From positions 13,625,869-13,689,868 of the forward strand of contig NC_088711.1 in NCBI RefSeq assembly GCF_963576615.1: 64,000 nt of DNA. Reading direction: 5' to 3'. Every line of letters starts with the position of its first letter. Position 1 is the first letter of the stretch. Below are positions 38,301-51,424 of this stretch, piece by piece. The notes beneath the pieces are model-generated. The model saw nothing but the letters and a program-made list of their open reading frames with translations. It was not told the origin of the DNA and searched no databases. The translations under genes and the position numbers were made by a program. The DNA comes from Watersipora subatra. Its lineage: Eukaryota; Bryozoa; Gymnolaemata; Cheilostomatida; Watersiporidae.

Positions 38301-40372
38301 ATACCGGTATATGTATACATATAGTGTTATATAGTTTATAATATATGCTCTTATCCAGCTATGATACACATCACCTTTTCAGTTAAAGATTAGATTTAAC
38401 CACAAGCTGCTAGGATGAATGCAATGTATCACAGGTGAAGATCTAGTGGCTGAACTTGTGAACAAATTTAGTACATAGAAAAGAGATTAACATAAAGCTA
38501 AACAAATCTGCTAAACGACCAGCCTTTTATGCCAGATGTTGGCCAGAATTCTACAAACTTATCAAACTCAATTTAATGCTTTCAATAGACTAACACGCCT
38601 ATAATTACCACATGCTAAGACAGAAGATCATAGTATAAGGCATACCCATAGATATATATACCTATATATATCTATGGGCATACCAATTGATACCCTCAGT
38701 TTTTAACATGTAGAAACATGTCACAAGTATTTGTGTTTAATGAACAAAATCCAAAATAAACCCAAAAGCACAACAACATGCTATTTTTAATATACGCTAT
38801 TGGTGCTAAAAGCATTACCTAAATTTCTTTTAATTTCATGGCATAATCACTATCTATTTATAATGATTGCTACATACTGCAATGCTTGCTGCGAGCAGGT
38901 TTGTCAAATCCACAGGTGACACAAGTTTGTCCCATTCTATAGACTAGACCATCGTAAGAGTAAACTGCTAGAGCGGCTCTATGGTTACGTGCACGAATAA
39001 CTCCAGGGTTTGACACGATACACATAACATAACAGAGAACATGTATGATCCATAGGTGATACATGAGTGCGGGCATATTGATGATGGCGGTAGATTGATA
39101 GCGACCGATGTTTGGCAACACCTCGTATATAGCGGCCATGTGACAGCCGAGGACTACAGCATGATATATCAGCACCATTAACCAGCGGGCCCATCTACAA
39201 ACAAACAAACAGGTCAGACCTAAGTTGAACCTCCTACTCCTCAGGCTACTGCAATATATCATAAGAGTATATTATAAATCTGCATTAAAAAGTTTCTATA
39301 GATAGTGTCTACCTCTGACTTGAAAAGCTGAATGCAATGTTTACAAACTATATGTAAGTTTGAAGACACTCTATAATGCATTTGTGTGGGGCTATGTAGC
39401 TCGCGCGTGCGCACACACACGCACACACACATAAAAAAATAAACAAAAAAAACACCAACAACAAAAAGCAAGAATAAATTAAACAAGGCCTCAGGGTTTC
39501 TTTAAAGTTTCATGATAATGATCGGCTTGCGATAAGAATATCTAGGTTACGACCAGCTGCTAAATGCCCTTAATGCTGAGGAGCTAACTGTGCCATTATA
39601 TATTTGCTGTTTAAAATACTCAAACCATTATCTTCAATCTGCCTGACCATGTATTACATTCCTACTTCCCCAAAATACCACTATACTATACCAGACACCT
39701 TACTAAGTTGCATTATAGACCAGCATTACGCAAAAAGGTTTTCTCTTTCCCATAATGCACATAAATAAATAATTTACATAACTACACATAATTTACTTGC
39801 CGTTACTTTACTATTGATTTACTACTGTCTCGGTTACTACTTCTGTTTTTGTTTTTGCCTCAGAGCCTGAATTGCTTGAAACGGCATTGACTGGTACAAA
39901 TAGAGTTAATATATTTTTACAATTATTTTAGTATAGAATTCTTTATCTATTTTAACTCCTTACTAAAACTGGGCAGTGTGCAAGTAAGTACATATTAAAA
40001 ATCAAACATGTTATAACTTGAGGAAATCGGTGTGTGAGGTTTACTACCACCAGCTAAATATTATGAAAGAACATTGATCACGTACCTAGGCACCGCGGAG
40101 CATCGATAAACATTTGGACAGTTTCTTTGGATCAGCTACAACCAGAAACTGGTTATAAACAAAGTGCTGTGTGAGTCAGATAGACAAACAACAGAAAGGC
40201 CGGAACAGTGAAATGTTATGATTGACTATAGAGTAATCTTGTCTAGTGTTGTAAGACTGACCTGCTCCAAGGCACCTATCAACCCCACATAGTGCAACAC
40301 ACCAGTAAAGTAGAGCAGGGCTAAGGAAGAGCAAATGATAGTGTAGATGAGTAAAGGTAAAACGGGATTCAT
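29363..40372 (-). CDS. ZDHHC4: DHHC palmitoyltransferase, ZDHHC4 type (327 aa, six exons)
   Basis: Integral membrane S-acyltransferase that attaches palmitate to cysteines of target proteins, usually at ER or Golgi. Exons on the minus strand: 40372-40262 ([13 protein letters not shown], first membrane helix), 40135-40086, 39194-38878 (two helices, SNPGVI, then [13 protein letters not shown]), 34070-33826 ([20 protein letters not shown] and a helix), 33017-32870 (helix, then the TTxE motif NRTTSEAY), 29475-29363 ([11 protein letters not shown], matching the human ZDHHC4 tail). Phases agree at all five introns and the joined length is 984 bases. Human ZDHHC4 is 344 residues. The catalytic Cys of DHHC and the zinc-binding Cys/His set are intact. 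Whether a further exon with GRSPWHN at about 30564-30620 is used between the last two exons is unclear; skipping it keeps frame. ATG 40372 is preceded by an in-frame stop, or by a 5' UTR splice acceptor at 40382. Confidence 0.93.
31404..32325. repeat. 24-bp minisatellite in ZDHHC4 intron 5, about 38 copies
   Basis: Units read taaacatagtgtaacacagg then ctgt, with paired variants (cat/tat, gtaac/gtgac, cag/ctg). Variants group in recurring blocks, for example around 31750-31950 and 31970-32120, suggesting block duplication. The 277-codon plus-strand frame at 31434-32267 is a by-product. Confidence 0.96.
33005..33600. repeat. 21-bp minisatellite abutting the 3' splice site of ZDHHC4 exon 5
   Basis: About 28 units. 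In gene orientation each reads TTTGTTACAGTAGATGTTCA plus one base. The exon-5 acceptor itself reads cgttacag|TACATGTTC (33017-33028), so the true splice site is one diverged unit at the array's edge. Copies nearest the exon (33018-33115) are the most degenerate; the core, 33120-33600, is homogeneous. Confidence 0.93.
34726..37015. repeat. 17-bp minisatellite in ZDHHC4 intron 3, about 134 copies
   Basis: Unit tactcttatctctacag, the longest array in the window. Variants (aaag, gttatc, cagc) recur in longer blocks, for instance the stretch near 35150-35340 resembles 35390-35600 and 35690-35890. On the plus strand each unit looks like a pyrimidine tract plus cag, but the host gene is on the minus strand. 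Confidence 0.97.
37584..37705. repeat. 32-bp tandem repeat, about 3.7 copies
   Basis: Units contain ttgtacattccatctcacgg and accacagccca. In ZDHHC4 intron 3. Confidence 0.9.
38180..38315. repeat. TA-rich repeat with tactggtata units
   Basis: Copies of tatatatatactgg with occasional accgg or actga variants. In ZDHHC4 intron 3. Confidence 0.9.
38646..38679. repeat. Perfect AT-rich hairpin
   Basis: cccatagatatatata, a loop cc, then tatatatatctatggg. In ZDHHC4 intron 3, about 200 bases from the next exon. Confidence 0.8.
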
Positions 40373-41377
40373 CTCCACTGCCTAAAACAAAGGATCGATA
40401 TGATGGCTGAGTTACAATTGACAGTTGACTCTGCTAATGCACGGGTAAGCAGCCAATGACAATGCTGCATATGCTCTACAGATAAACCTTGGCTGTAGCT
40501 GCTCTATAATTGATAATTAATACCGTTACATAATACTATAATTATTTTAAATAAATGAGTTACAAATCACAACACTGCAGGATGCAAATTGTAAAATTAA
40601 AAAATTAAAGGTGGACTTGCAACAAAATTCATATTACAGTTATTTGGTATTAAAAAATTCACCATGTCTAACTCTGTTGTGCTGTAGGTGCCAAATATGT
40701 GAAAATGTGATTACAAGCTCTTAAAAGCTCAAAAACGAACAATTAATCACAGCCATCACGAAAATGCCGTAGGTTGGAATCACTCTCCAAAGCGGCTCAA
40801 ATGGGGCGTATTACAAATGGGACCATATTATAAGTTTGTAATCATGCCAGCATACTCATTATAACTGGCAAATAGTTTCATATTATGAGATTATAGCCTG
40901 TGGTATTTTGTACACCGATCAATTTAGTCTCCCACTTATAAACATTAGCAAACTCATTAGCAAGTCAAAACCTGTATGGTGTACATGCTAATTCAGGTAT
41001 ACTTTCCTATTATGCCAGATCCTCACAATAAGCTTATGAAATCACAATGTAAAATAAAAAAAATAAAGTAAAATAGTTGCAACTTTCAAATCAGTTGCAT
41101 AAAATATTAAGGAAAAGGACAGCAGAAACCTTAAAACAAATAAAGTAGTCGTAAATGACCAATGCAGAGGCATGCAAGTACATCAAGTACATCAGTTATG
41201 ACTCGGGTGATCATGCCAGTCTTTCATTATCTTTTATGTGCAAGAATACCTAGCACGAGTGGCGCTAGACTAAACTCTATTAAAATAATCAACAACCCTA
41301 ACGATTAGACAGATAAATGATTTACTTGACTACAGAATATTAGATATTTGCATAAATACTTTTATTACTCATAAGTA
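40373..41377. other. ZDHHC4 5' flank with a partial MITE
   Basis: Contains a one-armed copy of the long-TIR MITE family at 40606-40830 (see separate entry). Otherwise AT-rich and gene-free. Confidence 0.5.
40606..40830 (+). mobile_element. Long-TIR MITE family, single-arm copy
   Basis: Starts aaggtggacttgcaacaaaa and continues with ttacagttatttggtat, aactctgttgtg, tgtgattacaagctctt and aaagctcaaaaacgaac, matching the left arms at 51691 and 62698. No partner arm was found to the right. Confidence 0.85.
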
Positions 41378-42109
41378 CAGTCATACCTTGACATACGACC
41401 TTAATGCGTTCTGGGAATGAGCTCGTATATCAATGTGCTCGTATCTCAATACAATACTTCCTAGATAAAATAACTAAATACAAATTAATTCATTATCATA
41501 CCATAAAAAACATCTAAAAACAGGATAATACAACAGATAAATGTGCTATTAATTGTTGTAATCAAATATCTACGCTCACAAAGTGAAACAATGATCTATT
41601 TAGTGGTTATGATCTGCAATAAAATACAACTTTACTATGTACAGTACTGTATGAAGTTCTTACTTTTGAGACAAACATAGTGGCTAACGCCGGAGTGAGA
41701 GAGACTTGATGGCAACACATTCAGTACATTAGATTTTTGTGACGCTACGTAACACAACATAAACTTACTAAAACCAAACACTTAAAAATAAGTTCTAAAT
41801 TTTACTAGTCTTAACTTAAATTTTGTCATTGGCTTAATTTTTTATTATCTGTTTCAGGCTGGGCGCTTTTTGCCTTGCTTTCACTATAACTGTAAGCCAA
41901 CCTTTTAAAAACTTTTTCCAAACTGATACGACAAGAAAGACTAAGCGATGGTGTTCTTGAAAGCTGCCTCTCGCATACTCGGTCATTTAAGGACCATTGA
42001 GAACCTACTCGTATGTTTGTATCTCAAAGGTTTCTCATATCTCAAAGAAGTAATTTACTCGAAACTTTGTTCGTATACTCGTGCACACTTGTATGTCGAG
42101 GTGTGACTG
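41378..42109. mobile_element. Tigger/pogo-like element, 732 bp, non-autonomous
   Basis: The left end CAGTCATACCTTGACATACG and the right end tgtatgtcgaggtgtgactg are inverted copies, flanked by TA on both sides (41376-41377, 42110-42111). Subterminal gctcgtatctcaa motifs recur internally, as in Tigger-type elements. No transposase remains. Confidence 0.85.
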
Positions 42110-42662
42110 TAACCAGTTGAAGCCAGATTTAAGAGAATTAATGTTTACGTCTAAAATAACAAACATAATTGAAATGATTATGCTATTTTTCACCTTATGA
42201 AATATAGTCATAGCATCTCGCTAACAAATATAACATGCTTATTAGCACTTGTATTTTATTATTTACTGTAGATGTAGCAAGAAATATCAACTAAATAATT
42301 ACTAATTAAATATGTCCAACTTTGATAGATAAATAACACAATACATTAGAGCTTCAACAAAATACTAGACTGCCCTTAGAACTTTTATTAAAAAATAAAA
42401 TGATAAAAGTGCCGATAGCTTTGAAAAAAATTCTTCTATGAATAAAACGGTTTGAAATAAAGATAGGCAAATGGTTTAATGTTATGTTTGGCACACATTC
42501 TGAAACTGAATTTCGCCTAAGTAAAGTTCAAATCACTGAAGTGGCAGACTCATCAGATCAAATCTATCTTCAAAATTATTCAAATCAAGATAGACACTTG
42601 AATGACAAAAAAGTGAGATAACAAAATAATTTGCGGTTTAAAGCATTCTAATCACACGCTAC

Positions 42663-43757
42663 TTTGTAACACACCATTACAATCAAGCTTATCGTCAATA
42701 TAATCCTAGCTATATACACTATTGTTCATGACTAAGAGAGTTTGTAACACACCATTACAATCAAGCTTATCGTCAATATAATCCTAGCTATATACACTAT
42801 TGTTCATGACTAAGAGAGTTTGTAACACACCATTACAATCAAGCTTATCGTCAATATAATCCTAGCTATATACACTATTGTACATGACTAAGAGAGTTTG
42901 TAACACACCATTACAATCAAGCTTATCGTCAATACAATCCTAGCTATATACACTATTGTACATGACTAAGAGAGTTTGTAACACACCATTACAATCAAGC
43001 TTATCGTCAATATAATCCTAGCTATATACACTATTGTACATGACTAAGAGAGTTTGTAACACACCATTACAATCAAGCTTATCGTCAATATAATCCTAGC
43101 TATATACACTATTGTACATGACTAAGAGAGTTTGTAACACACCATTACAATCAAGCTTATCGTCAATATAATCCTAGCTATATACACTATTGTACATGAC
43201 TAAGAGAGTTTGTAACACACCATTACAATCAAGCTTATCGTCAATATAATCCTAGCTATATACACTATTGTTCATGACTAAGAGAGTTTGTAACACACCA
43301 TTACAATCAAGCTTATCGTCAATATAATCCTAGCTATATACACTATTGTACATGACTAAGAGAGTTTGTAACACACCATTACAATCAAGCTTATCGTCAA
43401 TATAATCCTAGCTATATACACTATTGTTCATGACTAAGAGAGTTTGTAACACACCATTACAATCAAGCTTATCGTCAATATAATCCTAGCTATATACACT
43501 ATTGTTCATGACTAAGAGAGTTTGTAACACACCATTACAATCAAGCTTATCGTCAATATAATCCTAGCTATATACACTATTGTTCATGACTAAGAGAGTT
43601 TGTAACACACCATTACAATCAAGCTTATCGTCAATACAATCCTAGCTATATATACTATTGTTCATGACTAAGAGAGTTTGTAACACACCATTACAATCAA
43701 GCTTATCGTCAATACAATCCTAGCTATATACACTATTGTACATGACTAAGAGAGTTT
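42663..43757. repeat. 78-bp satellite, 14 copies
   Basis: Highly uniform units beginning tttgtaacacaccattacaa and including agcttatcgtcaatataatc and catgactaagagag. Differences are few: ttcatg or tacatg, and atataatc or atacaatc. Confidence 0.97.
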
Positions 43758-46700
43758 GAGACTGAAAGTGCTGATGACCTATGACCAATGAAAAAAATAA
43801 ATGCAAGTGAACTCACATTAGTCTATTCTTAATCCTTACTCAGTCTATTAGATGCAATTGATAAAATTGTAAAGGCAACTCGGATGGCTGCTGGAGCGAC
43901 TGCTACGAACACACCGTAAGTAAAGGAATTAGCCCATAGCCAAACTATGATTTTAAAAGATACACGTAGTCCGTGGTGAGTGTTTAAATGTGCATGTAGC
44001 TTGTCCGATCTATTTTATGTAAACACCTTCGTGAATGTTACCAGTACATTTACTCAGGTGGTACAAGTTCATTTTTGTTGCATGACCCTTGGTACGACAA
44101 AGGTTTTTAAAAGTTATTCATGTTTACAGAGTAATCCTCCTTCTTTAAAGTATAACAGTTTTTGGCTACCCACTTGCTTGCATCATGTAAAATATAGTGA
44201 ACAACAGAATGGACAACAGACAACAAAATGGAAGTCAAGGTCTCTACTAGCATGCTAATTACAAGAAGAATTTTTACCGCCATGCAAACATTTACATTGA
44301 TTTGAATCAAAAATATTTATTTAAATTTACCATAAAAACTTCATATAAAAAATCCTGTAATTTTTGCTGAGTAAGCTAACTTGTGAAAATAAAAATTCAC
44401 AGCTCTGACGAGTCTATAGATGACACTTGCAAATAAAAACACTCAAAGATGTAATGGTATTATATATGACCCACATAACTAAAAACCCTAAGTTAACTTA
44501 TGATTCAATGATAAAAACACTTATAAAAGTACTAGCCGACGTTGGGATACATCGCTGTTAATATTGGTAAAACCAATGTAAACAAGGGAACTAAAATTCT
44601 GTTGTCATATAAATTTGTTTTCGTATACATTGACCTACAACTAAATGCCAATCTTAGCAACTGAATTAATACTTGAACACCATAACAATTTAATAGAATT
44701 ACATTGATCAGATCCTGGGAGTGTACAAAAAGAACTTGCAATTAGAATGCATCATGAAAATCGACGAAGTTAGTGCAAAACCGTTGATTAACCAAGATTT
44801 CTTATGGAACCACTGTCCTAATTGTTTCGTCGAGATCTGCAAATATTTACACATTAGCAGATGCTTGTAACAATTTAGGTTACACAGTTTTTTTTTCATT
44901 ATATTTAATTTTTGCACTAACAGTTGTTTTTGTGTAAGACTGTTTGCGTAAGTTAAATTGTGAATTGGAGTCAGCATGCTCGCTTGGCTAATTGTATTCT
45001 ATTTTCAGTGTAATATTCTGGACATAAAAGATTATCTTTTAAAAGCTTCCTTTGGTGTATTTAAATAACATGGAGTGCTTGTCATTCTTTGCATCTGAAC
45101 TTCAACGACGAGATTAGGTCAATTGTTGAATCTAGAAGAGACATCTTGAGAAAACAACTGTTGTCTCTCTTTAGGTGAAAGAATGTTGAATTGACAGGTA
45201 AACAGATACGGCAGTAGCCACTGCATTGACGTGACAGTTCTATTTGGACAGTTCTATGGTGGTTAGTTGATGATGACACATGAAGTGGTTAGGTACTGAT
45301 CAACTCAGTGGATGCTTTGCTGTCAAGCTCTGTTAAAGCTCACCATACAAACTTAAAAAACAATGTGAAAGCGCATTTGAATAGGAGGGTTAGCAACTTA
45401 CTGTGATATCAACTAGAGTTACATCAACTGGTGCAAGTTACTGTAATTCCACAAATAATGCAAATGTTAAAAGCAACTCCCCAAATCGAGTGAATTCACA
45501 CAGCTTGCATGACTTGGTGTAGGCTACATATATATGACATATATGTGAAGTCTTGATCTGTCACCCTCGGGCCAATGTAAAAAAAAACTGAATGGATGAC
45601 AGAAGCAATGAGTCACAATGTGGTCACAAAGAATATCAATTAAGCTACATTAAAAAATGCACGTAAACATAATTTGACAGTAGACTGGTATCCTTGGACA
45701 CTAGGACTTGACTGGCTAGTCAGGGGAAGTTTTGGGTATGGTTCATTCATATACATGTACAGTATCCTCAAGGAATTTCAAGAGAGTTTCATCTTGTGCT
45801 AATTCAGGGTGAATGCAATGCAGTTGAAGCAATCCAAAAACGTGAGGAATTGCCAAACAAACTAACAATACCAATCCAAGACAAAAGGTTCACAACTATT
45901 AATCAAGATATTTCTCCAATTGATCCGACCAAACAAACTGGTCAGAAAATCTTGTGTTATTAGTAACCATACAAACACTAAGCTACTGATGTTCAATAAT
46001 GCAGTCACATTTATACTTTAGGGCTCCTGGTCGAAAATACCTGCCTCAGATTAGCTCAACTCTTCTAGCATGCTCTAAGCTTTTTTAAAGACCAAACTTC
46101 TGTTATATTCAGAAAGGCAAAAAAATAGTGTTAAATTTTCAGAATCTCCAGCTACCTCAGCCTGCTTCCTCACTAACATGCCAGAGTTTGATTGTTGTAC
46201 AGCTAGTTCTTTCATTTTTCCTTCTTTTATTGGAGCTTTGAATGGCAATCTTTCGGAATAACAAAAGCCTTTTAATAGCTCTGTAAAAATTCTCCTGAGA
46301 CAATACAATCCAGTTTTTTATAGAACTTGGCCAAAAATGGCAATCAAAAAATTTGGGACATTGTGCACTCATTGGTTTACTGATTCTTAAATCAAAGAGA
46401 AGTAAAACTTGTAAAGGCTAGTCAGTTTTTTATTCGGCTGGTAAGTGCTCTGTTTATATTTACTTCATCACTGAAACTCTTGCACATAGATTTTGAGAGT
46501 ACAAGGCAATTGTTGGTTAGCCAACCTGTGTTTGTTCCATGACTAGATACATGTATGTATATATGGTTGATCTGCCTGATCTATGCTTAAGTTAGGGCTA
46601 GGTCTTAGCTCGGCTCCTGTGGTTAGGTAGCTTGTTCCACGTTATGTAGCTTAACTTTACAGCTGCTTCAAAACTTTACCTATAATGTCTTTAGGAGCCA

Positions 46701-49700
46701 CCATCTCTTCCATCATTCTCTCTCTTCTCTTCTAGACCCATTGATATTGACACCTTAATGCTAAGCTTGATGGTGATGACAGGTATTACACATCGATTTT
46801 AATCAGTAGTATGTGTGAAATAAAGCAATTGATATCAGCTGCTATTGTTTTTGAGTGGTGTGACAAAGATATATGTAGAAGTTATGTTATCTTTTCTCTA
46901 AGCATAGGCGAAGTTTGAGAGTTATCTTGACCTATTTTAACGAGAGTAGAAAAATCCCAAGTTCAGATTATTTAGTGTAACATAGTAATGTATTAGATAA
47001 TTAGTTTTACAAAACATGCGTAGTTATCTATAACATTATTTATTCCTGTGTAAGTTATATATTGAAGCATTCCCAAAAACGCCGACACGCCCACAACGGA
47101 GATTTCCTTAAATAAGCTATAACAAAACGCAAATGAATCTGAAACACCGTACCTTCTAAAAATAAAAACAAATTAAACGTTATGTGCCATGATACAAACT
47201 GAACGCAACATTAATGCAAAAATCGAGCAAACTATCTTGTCTTAATTAAAATAATCAACAACTGGTGATAAAAGTGGAAAATGGGGCTATCAACTTTTTA
47301 CATTGATGTCTAATTTACATCGATTTTGTTAACTACGATATTTTCTATTACGAAAAACTTAGAGATACAAAATTGACTGATTTTTTACTTTGTTTATGAT
47401 CGTGGAGAACAAACCTTTATCCGACATTACCTTACTGTCAATTTGCTAACCGGAAAATTGCATCAGTCGATTTTTATTACACATGTGTATAGCGGTATTT
47501 TCCATTCATTTGATTAGGTAAAGCGATAGTGCCCTCCAGACACCATAGTCAGGTCTAAACTAGTCTTGCAACAGTACAAATGAATGTTCAAAAATAGTCT
47601 ATGCAGTTACAAATCATTTTGCCTAACAAACATGAACATGTTTTTACGCAGTGGTGTTTTTTAATATGGAGTCCAGATATGGGAGTCGTAGGATTTATGC
47701 TGGAAACTGTTCAACCGAACGCCATTAAGTGAACATACGGACTGCATAAATTTTGATCAAGACACGAGAACTGCATAAGGTGAACGCTTGAGGTTTCGAG
47801 CATGTGAACAATGTCGCTGGTAACATGCATCAGCTCAAACTCGCGTGTCTCTGATAATTCATTGCCAATCGTGCTGTCGCGTCTATAACCAGAAGGGACC
47901 TGATTGGACTTTCATATCCAAAATACTAAAAAACACTATACTTTCATGAAACAGCAATAAGCGAACACTGCTTTCTACTTGTTCCCACATTCATGTACAA
48001 ATAAATTTCGACAGTTTTTACAGATCTCTTTGCTATGCTGTTAAACTTATATTTCATGGTAAATAAACTGAACTATTGTAGATAAACTGAGTTCGTTACA
48101 TTCAAATCAACCAATATCGTTGCCTTGCACGTTGCTTCATATCATCTCGAAAGTGTTCATTGGTGACGTTTGCTTGCAGTTTTCTTAATTAGAGCTGCAT
48201 TTATTTATATAGTTCAGAATATCCTGGTTTGCTGTTCTCATCTCTATTGAAGGTAGATATACTTCTTTCTCGTGGAATGAAAGATATAGCGTAGGAAATA
48301 AACTTACTGCATTTTAACAACTTCTCTTCCAGCTAGTATAATACAATGAGGTTTTATCTCTGGGAAGATTTTGACCTTCATGTGACCAATGCTCTCATTT
48401 TTTGAGATGTTGTAGCACAACACGATCTGTTACAATTGCATTCAACAGCTTTGGCCAGGCTGTAGTCAATACAAATGCGCTATTAAACAACATTGTAGCA
48501 ACTCTTCATCACAAACTTGCTTAATTGCATTAGTTTTTCTTAATATATCAGCTAAACTGGTTTAATTGCCGGGGTTGTGGAAAATCTCATCAATTTCAAT
48601 TTAAGGTTTAGTATAATCATTGATAATTAAGACGAAAATTTTCAAAACCTTTTTTTTTAGTTTGCTGCTAACTAGAAATGGCTAGTTACTGTGCAATGTC
48701 TGATACTTTTTTCCTATCATAGCATACTTCCTGTCATTTTCGTTCTTCTCTCAAAACCATACATACACATTGCCACTTGCTGTTGTTAGAGCTTGAGCCA
48801 TGCAGCACCCATAGCTGACAATATTGCATCTGCCAAGATTCGATGTTTTCTGTTGACAGCAAAAGTGTTTAGCACTGTTGCTTTCTTCAGCTTGTATTGA
48901 ATTTTTTTCTTGAGGTTTTATGAAACCATGGAGAAGTAGAACAATCTGTTAACACCCTTATGCAGTAGTTATTCTAAGTAGATGTTTGACTGTATATGTA
49001 TTTAATCAAAAAGTATATTGTATTTTAAAAGTACACATAGCTGAAAGTGTTAATGTCATGTAATATTAAATGCATATAGCGGCTCAATAAGATGGAATTG
49101 AGGCTTTTGAGGGTCATGTGACAAACGAAATGACCCGCTCTATGTTAAAATTTGAATTGTTCGTAACAACCTGATTGTTTGTTAATTATATTATTGAAAC
49201 AGAAATTTTGAGTAGAATAGTTTTTTATTGAAGCTACACAAAATGGTTTGTTGTTCAGGGAATACAGTAGTACTGATGATAGGTTCTTAGAAGTGAAAGC
49301 TTTCAGTGTTATGCAAATTTTTTGTAATTCTATTTTGTTTTACTAAAGACATTAGAGAATACTCTAAGGAAGCTCATAAAGCCTACGTTTCCTCAGGTTT
49401 AGCCTATGAAATTCTTCAATCAGATCTTTCCTACTCTAAGCTCACCTAAAAACATATATTTAAAATATTTGTCCTGGCAGAAAAAGTTTAACTGTTTCAG
49501 CAGTGCCTCTCACACTTCAAAAGATATGATAAATAGACCAAGACCAATAGTCAAGCAGACCAAGACCAATGCATTGTATAGTTTGCCTACGTTTTATATG
49601 AATATGAAAACCGTCTAGTAATCCAAGTGCTCAAACACTTGAGTAGTACCGGCAAGTCTTCATACCTTTCATTGCATCAAACAATAATAACAAATCAAGT

Positions 49701-50518
49701 CGCTATGAATGGTGTTAACCAACCAGAACTAAGTGAAAAGCCAAAATATTTAACAGCAAGTGAAATGAATGCCTTGTGTCTTTTTTGTCGCTCGGCGCTT
49801 GTCATCTGAGAGTTTGACCTAACTGTGGCCTTTTGTTCAGCTTTCAAACATGGCCATTTCTCCCAAAATAAATTCAAGTTTCACTAGCTGTAGTTTCAAT
49901 TTTTAAGATTTGTTATCAACATTAATTACTGCAAACTGTTGAAAAAGATAAATATGTACAAACAGTTGCCAAAGTTGAGACAAATTCTATCTTCCACTAT
50001 GGCAATACTGCAACCAATATACTACAACTAATATATACTATAGCTAATATACTACAGTCAAATATACTACAGCTAATATACTACAACCAATATGCTACAA
50101 CCAATACTACATACATGTACTTCAACCAATATAGTAGAAGCCATTAACTTGTTCAGTTTAGGACTACTTCCTTAGTTGCCTTATGTCCTAGATCTTGCTC
50201 TACCTGGATTTCACTTGTTTGCATCTTTATAGAGAAATTTGAGAAAAATTACTCGATTTTTCATTACCATTTCACCATGTTTTACTACATCAAATCTTTG
50301 CCAGCAATAGAATATGATTGATTGTCCATCATATGCCAGTCACCATCGGATACTCCTTTTTTAAGCCTGTTGTGTTCAAGTCACATCGACGACGAAATTT
50401 GATAGGTGTGGATGACTCCTATATGTATGAAGAAATTTGTATTGAGTTCATCAAGCGATGTTTGATTTTAACAATGGCTTGTTTTACTCCTTTTGTGCAT
50501 GTAATCACACTTCCTACT
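43758..50518. other. Intergenic region, no recognised gene
   Basis: 6.8 kb of AT-rich sequence with only short unmatched ORFs on both strands. A degenerate tandem of atatactacaactaat-like units lies at about 49995-50125. Confidence 0.5.
49995..50125. repeat. Short tandem repeat of atatactacaa units
   Basis: About eight imperfect copies of roughly 16-17 bp with ccaata/ctaata alternation. Confidence 0.75.
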
Positions 50519-50934
50519 TAAACCATAACTGTCACGTACAACCTTTAACATATTTTCTAAGTAAATCAAACACGCTGATTCCGATTTTGTACTCAAAATA
50601 AAGATTGGTCCACTAACTTTCAGAGTATTGAGGGCTTTTTTACAGCATTTTAATATCCGTCTTGAAAACAACACAATCGGCATAACAAGCTCCGCCCATA
50701 AATATGTGACGAAACCTAGCTTTTTCAGGAACCAAAGTTAGGGACGTTTAGTTCGATTTAGAATAATAGATGGTGTCGTAAATCGCGTTATTAAATAAAT
50801 CCAGCCTGTAAAAAAGCTTTCAATAACCTGAAAGTTAGTGGACCAATCTTTATTTTGAGTACAAAATCGGAATCAGCATGTCTGATTTACCTAGTAAATA
50901 CGATAAAAGTTGTACATGACAGTTATGGTTTAAA
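50519..50934. mobile_element. Foldback MITE, 416 bp with about 120-bp arms
   Basis: The left arm starts aaaccataactgtcacgtac. The right arm ends gtacatgacagttatggttt. Inside, gattccgattttgtactcaa and ttggtccactaactttcag on the left are mirrored at 50830-50880. The unpaired middle is about 170 bases. Confidence 0.9.
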
Positions 50935-51424
50935 TATACCACAGTACAATTAGCCCAACAAAACCCCAGAAAATCGGCAAAACAAAAATCACTACATTTG
51001 TATGCCTAGTTTCCTTGTAATATGCTAATAGGGGTTTAACAGTAAAATGTTAGTTTCATTCGTTGGTTGGTTTTCTTAGGTGTTGGTGCAGCATTATTCC
51101 AATTGTATAAGTTTTATAATGAAATCGCACAGGTACATGTTTTACAACATCTGTTCTCTTTGTTGACGTTTTGTTAACCAAGTTTGAGCTTCTGGTGCAA
51201 ACACAATGATCAGCATGTGGTCATGAAATCCAGCAGTGAAATGCGAAATTTTTCTGTTTGTGTTTACATTACCGCAAGTTTTTTACAAACTACATTTTTG
51301 TTGATATTCCTATCAGTTGGTTACATAGTTGTGAAGATATGTTCATGGTCATTACATACCCCCAACACATGTTATCTGAAACACTGCACTTATGCTTTTA
51401 GGTTAGGTACACATCATTTCCAAA
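50935..51424. other. EIF2S1 5' flank
   Basis: Should hold the promoter and 5' UTR. A possible 5' UTR acceptor (ttatgcttttag) lies about 20-25 bases before the ATG. No core promoter element can be assigned. Confidence 0.4.

Noticed and set aside
1205-43757. CRISPR-like arrays
   Set aside because: Repeats are contiguous without unique spacers, and the context is a eukaryotic genome.
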